Source: Castellaniella denitrificans (lineage in GTDB: Bacteria > Pseudomonadota > Gammaproteobacteria > Burkholderiales > Burkholderiaceae_B). From it: DNA of 64,000 nt. Under the pieces are notes generated by a model, which ran no database searches, was not told where the DNA came from, and was given only the letters and a program-made list of their open reading frames with translations. Below, piece by piece: positions 35,391 through 45,922 of this stretch. The stretch lies in the NCBI RefSeq assembly GCF_042653765.1, contig NZ_JBHSEZ010000001.1, positions 806,001 to 870,000 on the forward strand, read 5' to 3'. Both the position numbers and the translations under genes were made by a program. The first letter of the stretch is position 1, and each line of letters opens with the position of its first letter.

Positions 35391-36549
35391 CGTCGTCTCC
35401 ATTCAGGCGGACTCCCAGGCCCAACTCCGCCAGGATGCGTCCGGTGTGTTCCCCCAGCGCCGGCACCCCCCCCATGACCGCCTGATCGGCGCGGGCGATG
35501 CCGGGCGGCAGCAGGGCGGGCAGGCGCCCGGCGGGACTCTGGACATCGACCCAGCGATTGCGCGCGCGCAACTGCGGATGCGCCCACAGATCGGCCATGT
35601 CGTTCATCCGCGCGTTGGCGATGCGGGCGGCGTCCAGGCGCGCCACGACCTGCTCGGCCGTCAGGCCGGCGAAGACTTCCAGGATCAGCGCGCGCAGCTC
35701 GGCGCGCGCCGCAGAACGGCGGGAATTGGTCGAAAAACGCGGATCGGCCGCCAGTTCCGGGCGCTCCAGCACCCGTTCGCAGAACACGGCCCATTCACGC
35801 TCGTTCTGCAGCCCCAGGATCACCGTCTTGCCGTCGCCCGCGGCGAACGGTCCGTAGGGATAGATGGTGGCATGGGCCGCCCCGCTGCGCGGCGGCGGGG
35901 GCGCACCCTCGAAGCTGTAATACATCGGGTAGGACATCCATTCCGCCATGCTTTCCAGCATGGAGACGTCGATGTGCCGGCCCAGGCCCGTCCGGCCGCG
36001 CTCGATCAGCGCCGCCAGGATGTTCGTATAGGCGTACATGCCGGCCGCGATGTCGGCGATCGAGCACCCGGCCTTGGCCGGTTCGTCGGCCGAGCCCGTC
36101 ACCGACAGGAAGCCGGACTCGCTCTGGATCAGCAGGTCGTAGGCTTTCTTGTCCCGATAGGGGCCGTCATTGCCGTAGCCGGAAATGTCGCAGACGATCA
36201 GCCCCGGGAAGCGCCCGTGCAGCGCCCCGTGGGACAGGCCCAGGCGGGCGGCCGCGCCCGGCGCCAGGTTCTGCACCAGCACATCCGCCTTTTCCAGCAG
36301 GCGGTCCATGACCTCGGCGGACGCGGGCTCCTTGATGTCCAGCGCCAGGCTTTCCTTGGAGCGGTTCACCCAGACGAAATGGGATGACAGGCCCCGCACG
36401 CGCTCGTCATAGCCGCGCGCGAAATCGCCGACCCCCGGCCGTTCGATCTTGATGACGCGCGCGCCCAGGTCCGCCAGCTGGCGGGTGCAGAACGGCGCGG
36501 CGATGGCGTGCTCCAGCGTGACGACGGTGATGCCTTGCAGCGGCAGCAT
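35377..36549 (-). CDS. Class III CoA-transferase (itaconate CoA-transferase-like)
   Basis: A 390-residue family III CoA-transferase. It opens MLPLQGITVVTLEHAIAAPFCTRQLADLGARVIKIERP, the standard N-terminus, and has the catalytic Asp in KKAYDLLIQSESGFLSVTG, then GYGNDGPY and the C-terminal domain AHPQLRARNRWVDV. It probably moves CoA from succinyl-CoA to a C5 dicarboxylate such as itaconate. The ATG at 36549 follows GGAGAACC; the frame upstream is the neighbour's antisense shadow. It sits between the hydratase and the acyl-CoA dehydrogenase in one minus-strand operon. Confidence 0.88.
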   Translation of the reverse strand: MLPLQGITVVTLEHAIAAPFCTRQLADLGARVIKIERPGVGDFARGYDERVRGLSSHFVWVNRSKESLALDIKEPASAEVMDRLLEKADVLVQNLAPGAAARLGLSHGALHGRFPGLIVCDISGYGNDGPYRDKKAYDLLIQSESGFLSVTGSADEPAKAGCSIADIAAGMYAYTNILAALIERGRTGLGRHIDVSMLESMAEWMSYPMYYSFEGAPPPPRSGAAHATIYPYGPFAAGDGKTVILGLQNEREWAVFCERVLERPELAADPRFSTNSRRSAARAELRALILEVFAGLTAEQVVARLDAARIANARMNDMADLWAHPQLRARNRWVDVQSPAGRLPALLPPGIARADQAVMGGVPALGEHTGRILAELGLGVRLNGDDDVRS

Positions 36550-36560
36550 GGCGGTTCTCC

Positions 36561-37721
36561 TCAGAACGAACGCGGCATGCCCAGCACGTGCTGGCCGACA
36601 TACGACAGGATCAGGTTCGTCGAAATGGGCGCCACCTGGTAGAGGCGCGTTTCCCGGAACTTGCGCTCGATATCGTATTCGCACGCGAATCCGAAACCGC
36701 CATGCGCCTGCAGGCAGGCATTGGCCGCCTCCCAGGACGCATCGGCCGCCAGCAATTTGGCCATGTTGGCCTGCGCGCCGCAGTCCTGGCGCTGATCGAA
36801 CAAGGCGCAGGCCTGATAGCGCATCAGGCTCGCGGCCTCGACATTGACGTAGGCCCGGGCGATCGGAAACTGCACGCCCTGGTTCTGGCCGATCGGGCGG
36901 CCGAACACGACCCGTTCGCTGACGTATTTCCGCGCGCGATCCACGAACCAGTACCCGTCGCCGATGCATTCCGCGGCAATCAGGGTCCGTTCGGCGTTCA
37001 GGCCGTCCAGGATGTACTTGAATCCCTTGCCCTCCTCGCCGATCAGGTTTTCTTCCGGAATTTCCAGATCCTCGAAAAACAGCTCGTTGGTCTCGTGATT
37101 GACCATGTTCGGGATCGGGCGCACCGTCAGGCCGTGGCCGATGGCGCTGCGCAGATCGACCATGAAGATCGACATGCCCTCGGATTTCTTGCGCACCTGA
37201 TCCAGGGGCGTGGTGCGCGCCAGCAGCACCATCAGGTCGGAATGCTGGACGCGCGAGATCCAGACCTTCTGGCCGTTGACCACATAGCGCCCGTCCTTCT
37301 TGGCGGCGGTCGTCTTGATCCGGGTGGTGTCCGTCCCCGTCGTCGGTTCCGTCACCGCCATGGATTGCAGCCGCAGTTCGCCCGATGCGATCTTGGGCAG
37401 CCACTGGCGTTTCTGGGCTTCCGAACCGTGGCGCAGGATCGTGCCCATGTTGTACATCTGGCCATGACAGGCGCCCGAATTGCCGCCGGCCCGGTTGATT
37501 TCCTCCATGATGACGGAGGCTTCGGTCAGGCCCAGGCCCGAACCGCCATAGGCTTCCGGAATCAACGCCGACAGCCAGCCGGCCCGGGTCAGCGCATCGA
37601 CGAATTCGGCGGGATAGCCACGCGCCTCATCGACGCGCCGGAAATAGTCGTCGCCGAACTGGGCGCACAGGTCCCGGATGGCGTCTCGGATGTCCTGATA
37701 CTGGGTTGCCGTGTCTTTCAT
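36561..37721 (-). CDS. Acyl-CoA dehydrogenase of the C5-dicarboxylate cluster
   Basis: A 386-residue FAD acyl-CoA dehydrogenase. The FAD-contact LQSMAVTEPTTGTDTTRIKT and VNGQKVWISRVQHSDLMVLLART match family motifs, LNAERTLIAAECIGDG covers the helix before the active site, and QAHGGFGFACEYDIERKFRETRLYQVAPISTNL closes the protein. The P. aeruginosa itaconate locus also carries an acyl-CoA dehydrogenase gene. A C5 substrate such as methylsuccinyl-CoA is plausible, not shown. It lies 11 bases before the transferase gene and is the first gene after the LysR gene on this strand. Confidence 0.88.
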   Translation of the reverse strand: MKDTATQYQDIRDAIRDLCAQFGDDYFRRVDEARGYPAEFVDALTRAGWLSALIPEAYGGSGLGLTEASVIMEEINRAGGNSGACHGQMYNMGTILRHGSEAQKRQWLPKIASGELRLQSMAVTEPTTGTDTTRIKTTAAKKDGRYVVNGQKVWISRVQHSDLMVLLARTTPLDQVRKKSEGMSIFMVDLRSAIGHGLTVRPIPNMVNHETNELFFEDLEIPEENLIGEEGKGFKYILDGLNAERTLIAAECIGDGYWFVDRARKYVSERVVFGRPIGQNQGVQFPIARAYVNVEAASLMRYQACALFDQRQDCGAQANMAKLLAADASWEAANACLQAHGGFGFACEYDIERKFRETRLYQVAPISTNLILSYVGQHVLGMPRSF

Positions 37722-37861
37722 GCGCTGCCTTCGATTCCAAGTAGCCAGTGGTCCGGCGGAAAGCCCGGACGAGAGCCCATAGAATGAAGGAGCCGTGGGG
37801 AGCAGACAATTTCGTTTTGCCAAACAGGGCCTTTCGCCTTCGGCCCGGGCGCCTTGCTCCG

Positions 37862-38803
37862 CTACCCGGCCGCGCCGCACGGCGCCGATGCGCAATCCGG
37901 CTCCGGCGCGGCATCGGCGACCAGGAGGTCGACCAGTTCCTGGGCGAACGCGGGCAGCGGTTCCGCGTCCCGCACGCACAGATGCAGATCCCTGCGGGAC
38001 CAGGCGTCTTCGAGCGCGATGATGCGGATGGGCGTGTCGCGCGCGTAGCGGTGGGCGGCGGACGCGGGAATGACGCCGATGCCGACTTTCGCGGCGACCA
38101 GCCGGCAGACCGTCTCGAACTGGTTCCCGACCTCGACCCGGAACCGCAAGATGCGGCCCATATCCTCGGCCGCCTTGATCAGCAGCGCGTGAATGGCGCT
38201 GGACTCGGACAGGCAGATGAAATCGAAATCCAGCGTCTGCTCGAATGCGCAGGACGCCCCCCGCGCCAATGGGTGGCCCTCCCAGACGACCAGCGCGAGC
38301 CTGTCCGAGCGATACGGCAGATACCGCACGCCCGCGCCGCCGCTGCCCTGGGCCGTGATGCCGATATCGGCGGCCCCGTCGACGACCGCCTTGACCACCT
38401 GATGACTGAGCCGCTCGCGCAGCTCGACGTTGACGTCGGGATGGGTCACCAGATACCGCCCCAGCACGCCCGGTACGAACTCGTTCATGGCGGTCGTATT
38501 CGCATACAGCCTGACGCGCCCCTTGACGCCCCGGGCGTATTCCTGGATCTCGCCGCGCAGGTAATCCAGCTGCCGCAGCACGGTGCGCGCATGCTTCACG
38601 AACACCTCGCCCGACGGGGTCAGCGTCACCCCCTGGCTGCCGCGGTACAGCAGTTCGGTACCCAGGGATTCCTCGAGGCCCTTGACCCGGTTGCTGGCGG
38701 CCGGCACGGACAGGAACGTGCGTTCGGCGCCTTTGGTCAGGCTCATGGCGCTGGCCACGTTCACCATCAACTGCATATCGATCAGGTCAAAGCGAGTCGC
38801 CAT
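37862..38803 (-). CDS. LysR-family regulator of the itaconate-like cluster
   Basis: A 313-residue LysR regulator. The helix-turn-helix is MQLMVNVASAMSLTKGAERTFLSVPAASNRVKGLEESLG with an unusual opening (DLIDMQLMVNVA), and the effector domain starts GRVRLYANTTAMNEFVPGVLG. The start at 38803 follows AAGGATGG; ATGs at 38836 and 38875 are possible. It is oriented with the dehydrogenase-transferase-hydratase genes and diverges from the MmgE/PrpD-lyase-MFS genes, so it can control both arms, as the LysR gene does at the P. aeruginosa itaconate locus. Confidence 0.87.
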   Translation of the reverse strand: MATRFDLIDMQLMVNVASAMSLTKGAERTFLSVPAASNRVKGLEESLGTELLYRGSQGVTLTPSGEVFVKHARTVLRQLDYLRGEIQEYARGVKGRVRLYANTTAMNEFVPGVLGRYLVTHPDVNVELRERLSHQVVKAVVDGAADIGITAQGSGGAGVRYLPYRSDRLALVVWEGHPLARGASCAFEQTLDFDFICLSESSAIHALLIKAAEDMGRILRFRVEVGNQFETVCRLVAAKVGIGVIPASAAHRYARDTPIRIIALEDAWSRRDLHLCVRDAEPLPAFAQELVDLLVADAAPEPDCASAPCGAAG

Positions 38804-38944
38804 GGCACGGCCATCCTTCGAATTCGTAAAGCCCATCTTAAGCAAACAATAATAGGCAAACTCGGCCTGGATCAAGCACAGTGATGCTCATGACCCGCCG
38901 GCCCGCATCGGACGCCCGCCCGGCCGCCTTCCACCAGGAATACC
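38804..38944. promoter_or_regulatory. Divergent promoter region LysR / MmgE
   Basis: This 141-base spacer has an A+T-rich core. GCAAAC occurs twice as a direct repeat 14 bases apart (38842-38847 and 38856-38861), a candidate LysR-binding element. AGGAA just before 38945 is the ribosome-binding site of the MmgE/PrpD gene. No clear promoter hexamers were found. Confidence 0.4.
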
Positions 38945-40309
38945 ATGACACACCCGAGCACCGTCCTGTCCCGATTCGTGGCCGACCTGCGATATGACGA
39001 CATTCCCGCGCCCGTCCTGCGCCGCGCGGAAGACCTGCTGCTGGACTGCCTGGGCTCGATCCTGGCCGGCTCCGGCGGCCGGGCGGTCCGGGTCCTGGCG
39101 CGGTACGCGCAGGCCATGGGCCCGGCCGGCGGACCGTCCGAGAACATGGTCGTCCGGCAAGGCACCAGCCCGGTCTTCGCCGCCCTGTGCAACGCCGCCG
39201 CCGCGCACATGGTGGAACAGGACGACGTGCACAACGGCTCGGTGTTCCATCCCGGCGCCGTGGTCGTGCCGCCCGTCCTGGCCGCCGCCCAGGCGCGCGG
39301 CGCATCCGGCAAGGCGGTGCTGACCGCGATGGTGGCCGGCTACGAGGCCGGAATCCGTATCGGCGAATTCCTGGGGCGATCGCACTACACCGTCTTTCAT
39401 ACGACCGGCACGGCCGGCACCCTGGCCGCGGCGATGGCCACCGGCAACCTGCTGGGCCTGGATCCCGCCCGGATGCGGCATGCCCTGGGCACGGCCGGCA
39501 CCCAGGCCGCCGGCCTGTGGGAGTTCCTGCGCGACGGCGCCGACTCCAAGCAGTTGCACACCGCTCAGGCCGCGGCCAACGGCCTGATGGCGGCCTGGCT
39601 GGCGGAAAACGGCTTCACGGGCGCGGCCCGCATCCTGGAAGGTCCCCAGGGGATGGCCGCCGGCATGTCGCGCGACGCCGACCCGGCGCGCCTGACCGAT
39701 GGCCTCGGCACCCGCTGGGCGCTGGCGGAAACTTCCTTCAAATATCACGCCTCCTGCCGCCATACGCATCCGGCCGCCGACGCCCTGCTCGCCCTCGTGC
39801 GCGAGCACCGCCTGTCGATCGGAGACATCCGGTCGGTGACGGCCCACGTCCACCAGGGCGCCCTCGACGTGCTGGGGCCCGTCATCGCGCCAACGACCGT
39901 CCATCAGTCGAAATTTTCCATGGGGACCGTGCTGGGACTGATCGCCAAACACCAGCGGGCCGGACTGCAGGAATTCGACGCCGCCGTGTCCGACCCGGAC
40001 ATCCGGGACTTCCTGCCCCGCGTTTCGATGCGGCTGGATCCGGAGGTCGACGCGGCCTATCCCCGGCGCTGGATCGGCAAGGTCACCGTCACGACCCGCC
40101 CGGGCCGGATCCTGGAAGGCCGGGTGGACACACCCAAGGGCGATCCGGACAACACGCTGAGCCGCGCGGAAATCGAGGACAAGGTCCGGCGGCTGGGCCG
40201 CTACCAGGACGCCGTGCCCGACGAGGAAATCGATGCGCTGATCGCCCGGGTCTGGAACCTGGCCGATACGCCATCGGTCGGGCGGTTCCTGGACGGCCGG
40301 GGGGCCTGA
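38945..40309 (+). CDS. MmgE/PrpD family protein
   Basis: A 454-residue member of the MmgE/PrpD family, which includes 2-methylcitrate dehydratase and cis-aconitate decarboxylase (IRG1/CAD). DDIPAPVLRRAEDLLLDCLGSILAGSGG is the usual N-terminal helix; AHMVEQDDVHNGSVFHPGAVVVPPVLAAAQ carries the D/H cluster of the active site, and FKYHASCRHTHPAADALLAL and the late YPRRWIGKVTV fit the family. A homologue is present in the P. aeruginosa itaconate cluster. The reaction here may be on a hydroxylated C5 acid. The stop overlaps the lyase start by one base (TGATG). Confidence 0.87.
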   Translation: MTHPSTVLSRFVADLRYDDIPAPVLRRAEDLLLDCLGSILAGSGGRAVRVLARYAQAMGPAGGPSENMVVRQGTSPVFAALCNAAAAHMVEQDDVHNGSVFHPGAVVVPPVLAAAQARGASGKAVLTAMVAGYEAGIRIGEFLGRSHYTVFHTTGTAGTLAAAMATGNLLGLDPARMRHALGTAGTQAAGLWEFLRDGADSKQLHTAQAAANGLMAAWLAENGFTGAARILEGPQGMAAGMSRDADPARLTDGLGTRWALAETSFKYHASCRHTHPAADALLALVREHRLSIGDIRSVTAHVHQGALDVLGPVIAPTTVHQSKFSMGTVLGLIAKHQRAGLQEFDAAVSDPDIRDFLPRVSMRLDPEVDAAYPRRWIGKVTVTTRPGRILEGRVDTPKGDPDNTLSRAEIEDKVRRLGRYQDAVPDEEIDALIARVWNLADTPSVGRFLDGRGA

Positions 40310-41166
40310 TGCGCCCGGATCTGTCGCACTCCTTGAATGCCGCCCGCTCCTTCCTGTTCGTCCCGGGCAATCGCCCGGACCGCTACGCAAAGGCTCTGGA
40401 CAGCGGCGCGGACGCGGTCGTGCTCGATCTGGAAGACGCGGTCCCGCCCGCCGAAAAGCACGCCGCCCGCGCCGCCATCGCAACCGCCTGGCCGCGCCTG
40501 CGATCCGCGGGCATCCCGGTCCTCGTACGCCTCAATCCGCCCGGACTGCCCGCCGGCGGGGAAGACCTGGACTGGCTGGCGGGCCTGGACGATCCACCCG
40601 CCGGCCTGATGATTCCGAAAGCCGAATCGCGCGCCGACCTGGCCGCCGTTCACGCGGCCCGGCCCGACGCAGTCCTGCTGCCCCTGATCGAAAGCGCGGC
40701 GGGCTACGACGCCCTGGCGGACATCGCCGGCACCCCCGGCGTCGGGCGCCTGGCGCTGGGACACATCGACTTCATGGCCGACACCGGCATCCAATGCGCG
40801 GAAGACGAGCACGAGCTCGCCCCCCTGCGCTTCGCCCTGACGATCGCCAGCCGCCGTCATCACCTGGCGCCTCCGGTGGATAGCGTCACCCTCGCACTGA
40901 AGGATGACGACCGCCTGCATCGGGATACGCTGCGGTCGTTGCGCTTCGGCTTCGGCGCCAAGCTCTGCATCCACCCGCGCCAGGTGCCCGTCATCCACCG
41001 GGCGATGCATCCCCGCCCCGACGAGATCGCCTGGGCGCGGCGGGTACTGGACGCCGACGCCGGTTCGGGGGGACAGGCCGTCCAGCTGGACGGCCGGATG
41101 ATCGACCGGCCAGTGGTCCTGCGCGCGCGGCGGCTGCTGGCCCGCGTCCGATCCGAAGGCCGCTGA
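40309..41166 (+). CDS. CitE-like CoA-ester lyase, probable (S)-citramalyl-CoA lyase
   Basis: A 285-residue HpcH/HpaI (CitE) family lyase. RSFLFVPGNRPDRYAKALDSGADAVVLDLEDAVPPAEK is the defining N-terminal block with the metal/CoA-binding DLEDAV; VRLNPPG (conserved Arg), LMIPKAES, LLPLIESAAGY (metal Glu) and ALGHIDFMADTG (metal Asp) complete the site. In the itaconate route it splits citramalyl-CoA into acetyl-CoA and pyruvate; related enzymes act on malyl-CoA or citryl-CoA, so the cluster makes the call. It is translationally coupled to the MmgE/PrpD gene. Confidence 0.88.
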   Translation: MRPDLSHSLNAARSFLFVPGNRPDRYAKALDSGADAVVLDLEDAVPPAEKHAARAAIATAWPRLRSAGIPVLVRLNPPGLPAGGEDLDWLAGLDDPPAGLMIPKAESRADLAAVHAARPDAVLLPLIESAAGYDALADIAGTPGVGRLALGHIDFMADTGIQCAEDEHELAPLRFALTIASRRHHLAPPVDSVTLALKDDDRLHRDTLRSLRFGFGAKLCIHPRQVPVIHRAMHPRPDEIAWARRVLDADAGSGGQAVQLDGRMIDRPVVLRARRLLARVRSEGR

Positions 41167-41177
41167 GTCACGGTGCC

Positions 41178-42383
41178 ATGCGACACTCGCCGATCGAATC
41201 CTCCACTGTCACGCTCGCCGCCACGCTGACCGTCCAATCGCTGGTGTCCATGTCGCTGCTGACGCTGCCGGCGATCGCGCCGCTCATCGCCGGCCTGCTC
41301 GGCATCCCGGCGGCCTACGTCGGCACCTACGTCGCCATCGCCTACGTCGGCGCCATGGTGGCCAGCCTGCTGTCGGGCTCCGCGACGCGGCGCTTCGGCG
41401 CCATCCGCGCCAGCCAGGCCGGCCTGTGCGTGTGCGCGCTGGGCCTGGCGCTGTGCGCCGTCGAGTCGGTCCCCGCGATGGCGGCCGGCGCCCTGCTGGT
41501 CGGCCTGGGCTACGGCCCCATCACGCCCGCCAGCTCGCACCTGCTGGCCCGCACCACGCCCGCGCACCGCATGTCCTTCGTCTTTTCCGTCAAGCAGACC
41601 GGCGTGCCGCTGGGCGGCGTGCTGGCGGGACTGATCGTGCCCGGTCTGGCCCAATGGATCGGCTGGCAGGCGGCTTTCCTGGCCGTGGCCGCCGCCAATC
41701 TCTGCTGCGCCCTGGCGATCCAGCCGCTGCGCACGCCCCTGGATGCCGACCGCGACCCGACCCAGGAGCTGTCGGCCGGCAACGGTCTGGCCGGACCGCT
41801 GAGGCTGGTCTTCAGCCAGCGCAGCCTGGCCGTGCTGGCCGGGGTGTCCTTCCTGTTCTCGATCGCCCAACTCTCGCTGACTTCGTACCTGGTCACTTTC
41901 CTGCACCAGGACCTGGGCATGGAACTGGTCGCGGCCGGCTTCGCGCTGGCCGTGTCCCAGGCGGCGGGGGTCGGCGGGCGCCTGCTGTGGGGCTACGTGT
42001 CCGACCACTACCTGGGCGCGGTCCGCACCCTGATGGGGCTGTCGCTGCTGATCGCGCTCTGCGCGCTGGCGACGCCTCTGCTGCGGACGATCGATTCGGG
42101 CCTCGCCGTCCTGATCGTGCTGTGCCTGTTCGGCGGCAGCGCCATCGGCTGGAACGGCGTGTACCTGGCCGAGGTCGCCCGGCAGGCGCCCGTCAACCAG
42201 GCCAGCATGGCGACCGCCGGGACGCTGTCCATGACATTCCTGGGCGTGGTCGTCGGGCCGCCGGTCTTCGGCGCCGTGGCCTCGATGTCCGGCAGCTACG
42301 GCTTCGCCTACGCCACCCTGCTGGTGCCGGCGGGCATCTGCCTGGTCTTGCTGTGGCGGTTCCGCGGGACGTTCGCGCGTTGA
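41178..42383 (+). CDS. MFS transporter of the itaconate-like cluster
   Basis: A 401-residue major facilitator with twelve predicted helices. GSATRRFGAIRASQ is motif A-like between helices 2 and 3, and GRLLWGYVSDHYLGAVR is the matching loop in the second half. It starts 11 bases after the lyase gene and is probably cotranscribed, so it may import itaconate or a related C5 acid; the P. aeruginosa locus has a TRAP system in this role as I recall. An amino-acid or drug substrate cannot be excluded. Confidence 0.82.
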   Translation: MRHSPIESSTVTLAATLTVQSLVSMSLLTLPAIAPLIAGLLGIPAAYVGTYVAIAYVGAMVASLLSGSATRRFGAIRASQAGLCVCALGLALCAVESVPAMAAGALLVGLGYGPITPASSHLLARTTPAHRMSFVFSVKQTGVPLGGVLAGLIVPGLAQWIGWQAAFLAVAAANLCCALAIQPLRTPLDADRDPTQELSAGNGLAGPLRLVFSQRSLAVLAGVSFLFSIAQLSLTSYLVTFLHQDLGMELVAAGFALAVSQAAGVGGRLLWGYVSDHYLGAVRTLMGLSLLIALCALATPLLRTIDSGLAVLIVLCLFGGSAIGWNGVYLAEVARQAPVNQASMATAGTLSMTFLGVVVGPPVFGAVASMSGSYGFAYATLLVPAGICLVLLWRFRGTFAR

Positions 42384-42392
42384 AGCCCCGCC

Positions 42393-43784
42393 CTACCACG
42401 CGCCACGCTGCTCCGGCACGTACTTCACCAAGACCAGCGCCAGCAGCCGGATGACGGCCAGGATCGCATAGACCCACGCCAGGATCTCGCCCGGATTGCT
42501 CTGGTACGCCAGGAACGCCGCCACCATCGAGATCGTGGCGATGGAGCCGGTCTGCAGCGACAAGGTGCGCAGCGCCGCCAGCATCGAAGACGATTCGGGC
42601 GCCAGCTGCAGGCCGGCATTGCGCATGGCCGGATTGATGGTGCCGTTGCCCGCCCCCACCAGGAAGGCCGAGAAAGCCAGCCAGGCATAGGGCGTGCCCG
42701 CCAGCGGCGGCAGCGCCAGCCCCACCAGCCCCACGATGCTGACGGCGCTGCCCACGTAGAGCGGCAAGTGATAGCCGGTGCGGCGCAGCAGCGCCACCGC
42801 CGCCAGGGAACAGATCATGGCCGCGGCCCCCTGGGCCGTGAGCAGCGTGCCGGATCCCACGGCATCGATACCGTACTGGCTGGTGGCGTACAACGGCACC
42901 AGCGCCATGGCGCCCACCACGAAGCCGCTGAAGATCACGTTCACCAGATTCACGACGCCGAAGTGGCGGCCGTAGATCAGCCGGGGCGCGATGAAAGGGA
43001 CGGCCGTGCGGCGGATATGGCGAAAGAAGAACATCAGCGAGATCACCGCCGCCAGCAGGAGCCCCAGGAACCCGAGCAGGCCGTCGCCGCCCCGGCGCTC
43101 GCCCAGGACGGTGGCCGCCAACATGCCCGACAGCAGGCTCAGGCCCAGCAGCACGATCCCCGGCACGTCCATCTTGCGACTGGAACGGTCCTCGGACGGC
43201 GGATCGTGGGGAATGAAGCGCAAGGCCAGGAAAAAGATCGCCAGGCCGATGGGCACGTTCACGTAGAACACGTCGCGCCAGGACGAATACGCGACGAAAT
43301 ACCCGCCGAAGACCGGGCCGATCATCGCACCCACCGGGAAGATGCTGCCGAACAGGCTGACGTAGCGATCGCGCGCGGCGCCGAAGTGGTCCACGATGAT
43401 GCCGGTGGCCGTGGGGGTGAACCCCGCGCCGCCCGCGGCCTGGATGGCCCGCAGCACGATCAGCAGATAGATGTTGTCGGCCATGCCGCAGCCGAACGAG
43501 GCCAGCGTGAATGCCAGCGTGGAGGCCACGAAGACCCGGCGGCGGCCGAACCGCTCGGCCAGCTTGCCGCTGATGGGCAGCATCAGCACGAAACCGAAGG
43601 AATAGGCCGTGATGGTCAGGCTCGCCAGGTTGATCGAGGTATGCAGCCCCTGCTGGATCGCGTGCAGCGCCGTCGCCACGATGGTCGAATCGATCGACAT
43701 CATGAGCAACGCCATGGCGATGATGGCGAAAACAGTCTTGCGGCGCACGGGCGCCGTGGCGGCACGAGCCATAGGGGCGGTCAT
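42393..43784 (-). CDS. DHA2-type MFS efflux transporter
   Basis: A 463-residue drug:H+ antiporter-like membrane protein. Helix 1 carries MMSIDSTIVATALHAIQQGL with the DHA2 Asp, motif A is GKLAERFGRRRVF, and motif C is GAMIGPVFGGYFV in helix 5, which marks exporters. Hydrophobicity suggests 12-14 helices. It converges on the MFS importer gene with a 9-base gap, and lies 52 bases downstream of glmS on the same strand. No adjacent regulator or membrane-fusion partner gives a substrate. Confidence 0.87.
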   Translation of the reverse strand: MTAPMARAATAPVRRKTVFAIIAMALLMMSIDSTIVATALHAIQQGLHTSINLASLTITAYSFGFVLMLPISGKLAERFGRRRVFVASTLAFTLASFGCGMADNIYLLIVLRAIQAAGGAGFTPTATGIIVDHFGAARDRYVSLFGSIFPVGAMIGPVFGGYFVAYSSWRDVFYVNVPIGLAIFFLALRFIPHDPPSEDRSSRKMDVPGIVLLGLSLLSGMLAATVLGERRGGDGLLGFLGLLLAAVISLMFFFRHIRRTAVPFIAPRLIYGRHFGVVNLVNVIFSGFVVGAMALVPLYATSQYGIDAVGSGTLLTAQGAAAMICSLAAVALLRRTGYHLPLYVGSAVSIVGLVGLALPPLAGTPYAWLAFSAFLVGAGNGTINPAMRNAGLQLAPESSSMLAALRTLSLQTGSIATISMVAAFLAYQSNPGEILAWVYAILAVIRLLALVLVKYVPEQRGAW

Positions 43785-43836
43785 ATGAGCGCCGCCGCGC
43801 GGCGCGCGTGCGAGCAGGACACGGTCGCGCGGCCGC

Positions 43837-45669
<1,833 letters not shown>

Positions 45670-45757
45670 AGAGGGATGCTCCTGGTTCGGGAAGACGAGG
45701 GCCGGCGGAGGCCGGGGTGGAGGCCTATCCGGTTTTGCGCTATTGTGGACCGGACGA

Positions 45758-45838
45758 AAGGAAATAGGATTTCCATTTACGGTCTTATATGAAATAAAAT
45801 TTCATTCAATATTCAGCATGAAATTTTATTTCATATAA
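45758..45838. promoter_or_regulatory. Triple-palindrome operator array between glmS and lrp/asnC gene
   Basis: Three related palindromes of the form GAAAT-N3-ATTTC lie in register: GGAAAT AGG ATTTCC (45760-45774, centre 45767), ATGAAAT AAA ATTTCAT (45789-45805, centre 45797) and ATGAAAT TTT ATTTCAT (45818-45834, centre 45826). Centres are 30 and 29 bases apart, close to three helical turns. The last two also form a perfect 21-bp inverted repeat (45785-45805 with 45818-45838). Such phased sites suit multimeric Lrp/AsnC proteins, and such a gene starts 85 bases to the right. Confidence 0.75.
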
Positions 45839-45922
45839 TCGATCCTGATGCGCCGAAAGAAGCAAATGCCAGGATCCCCCGCTTGCCCTTCCTCACGCCT
45901 GTTGCGCCCCGGAAACATCTCC

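Noticed and set aside
45670..45760. A glmS ribozyme upstream of glmS
   Set aside because: The ribozyme is known mainly from Firmicutes, and the upstream sequence shows no matching pseudoknot core; the operator array explains the unusual sequence.
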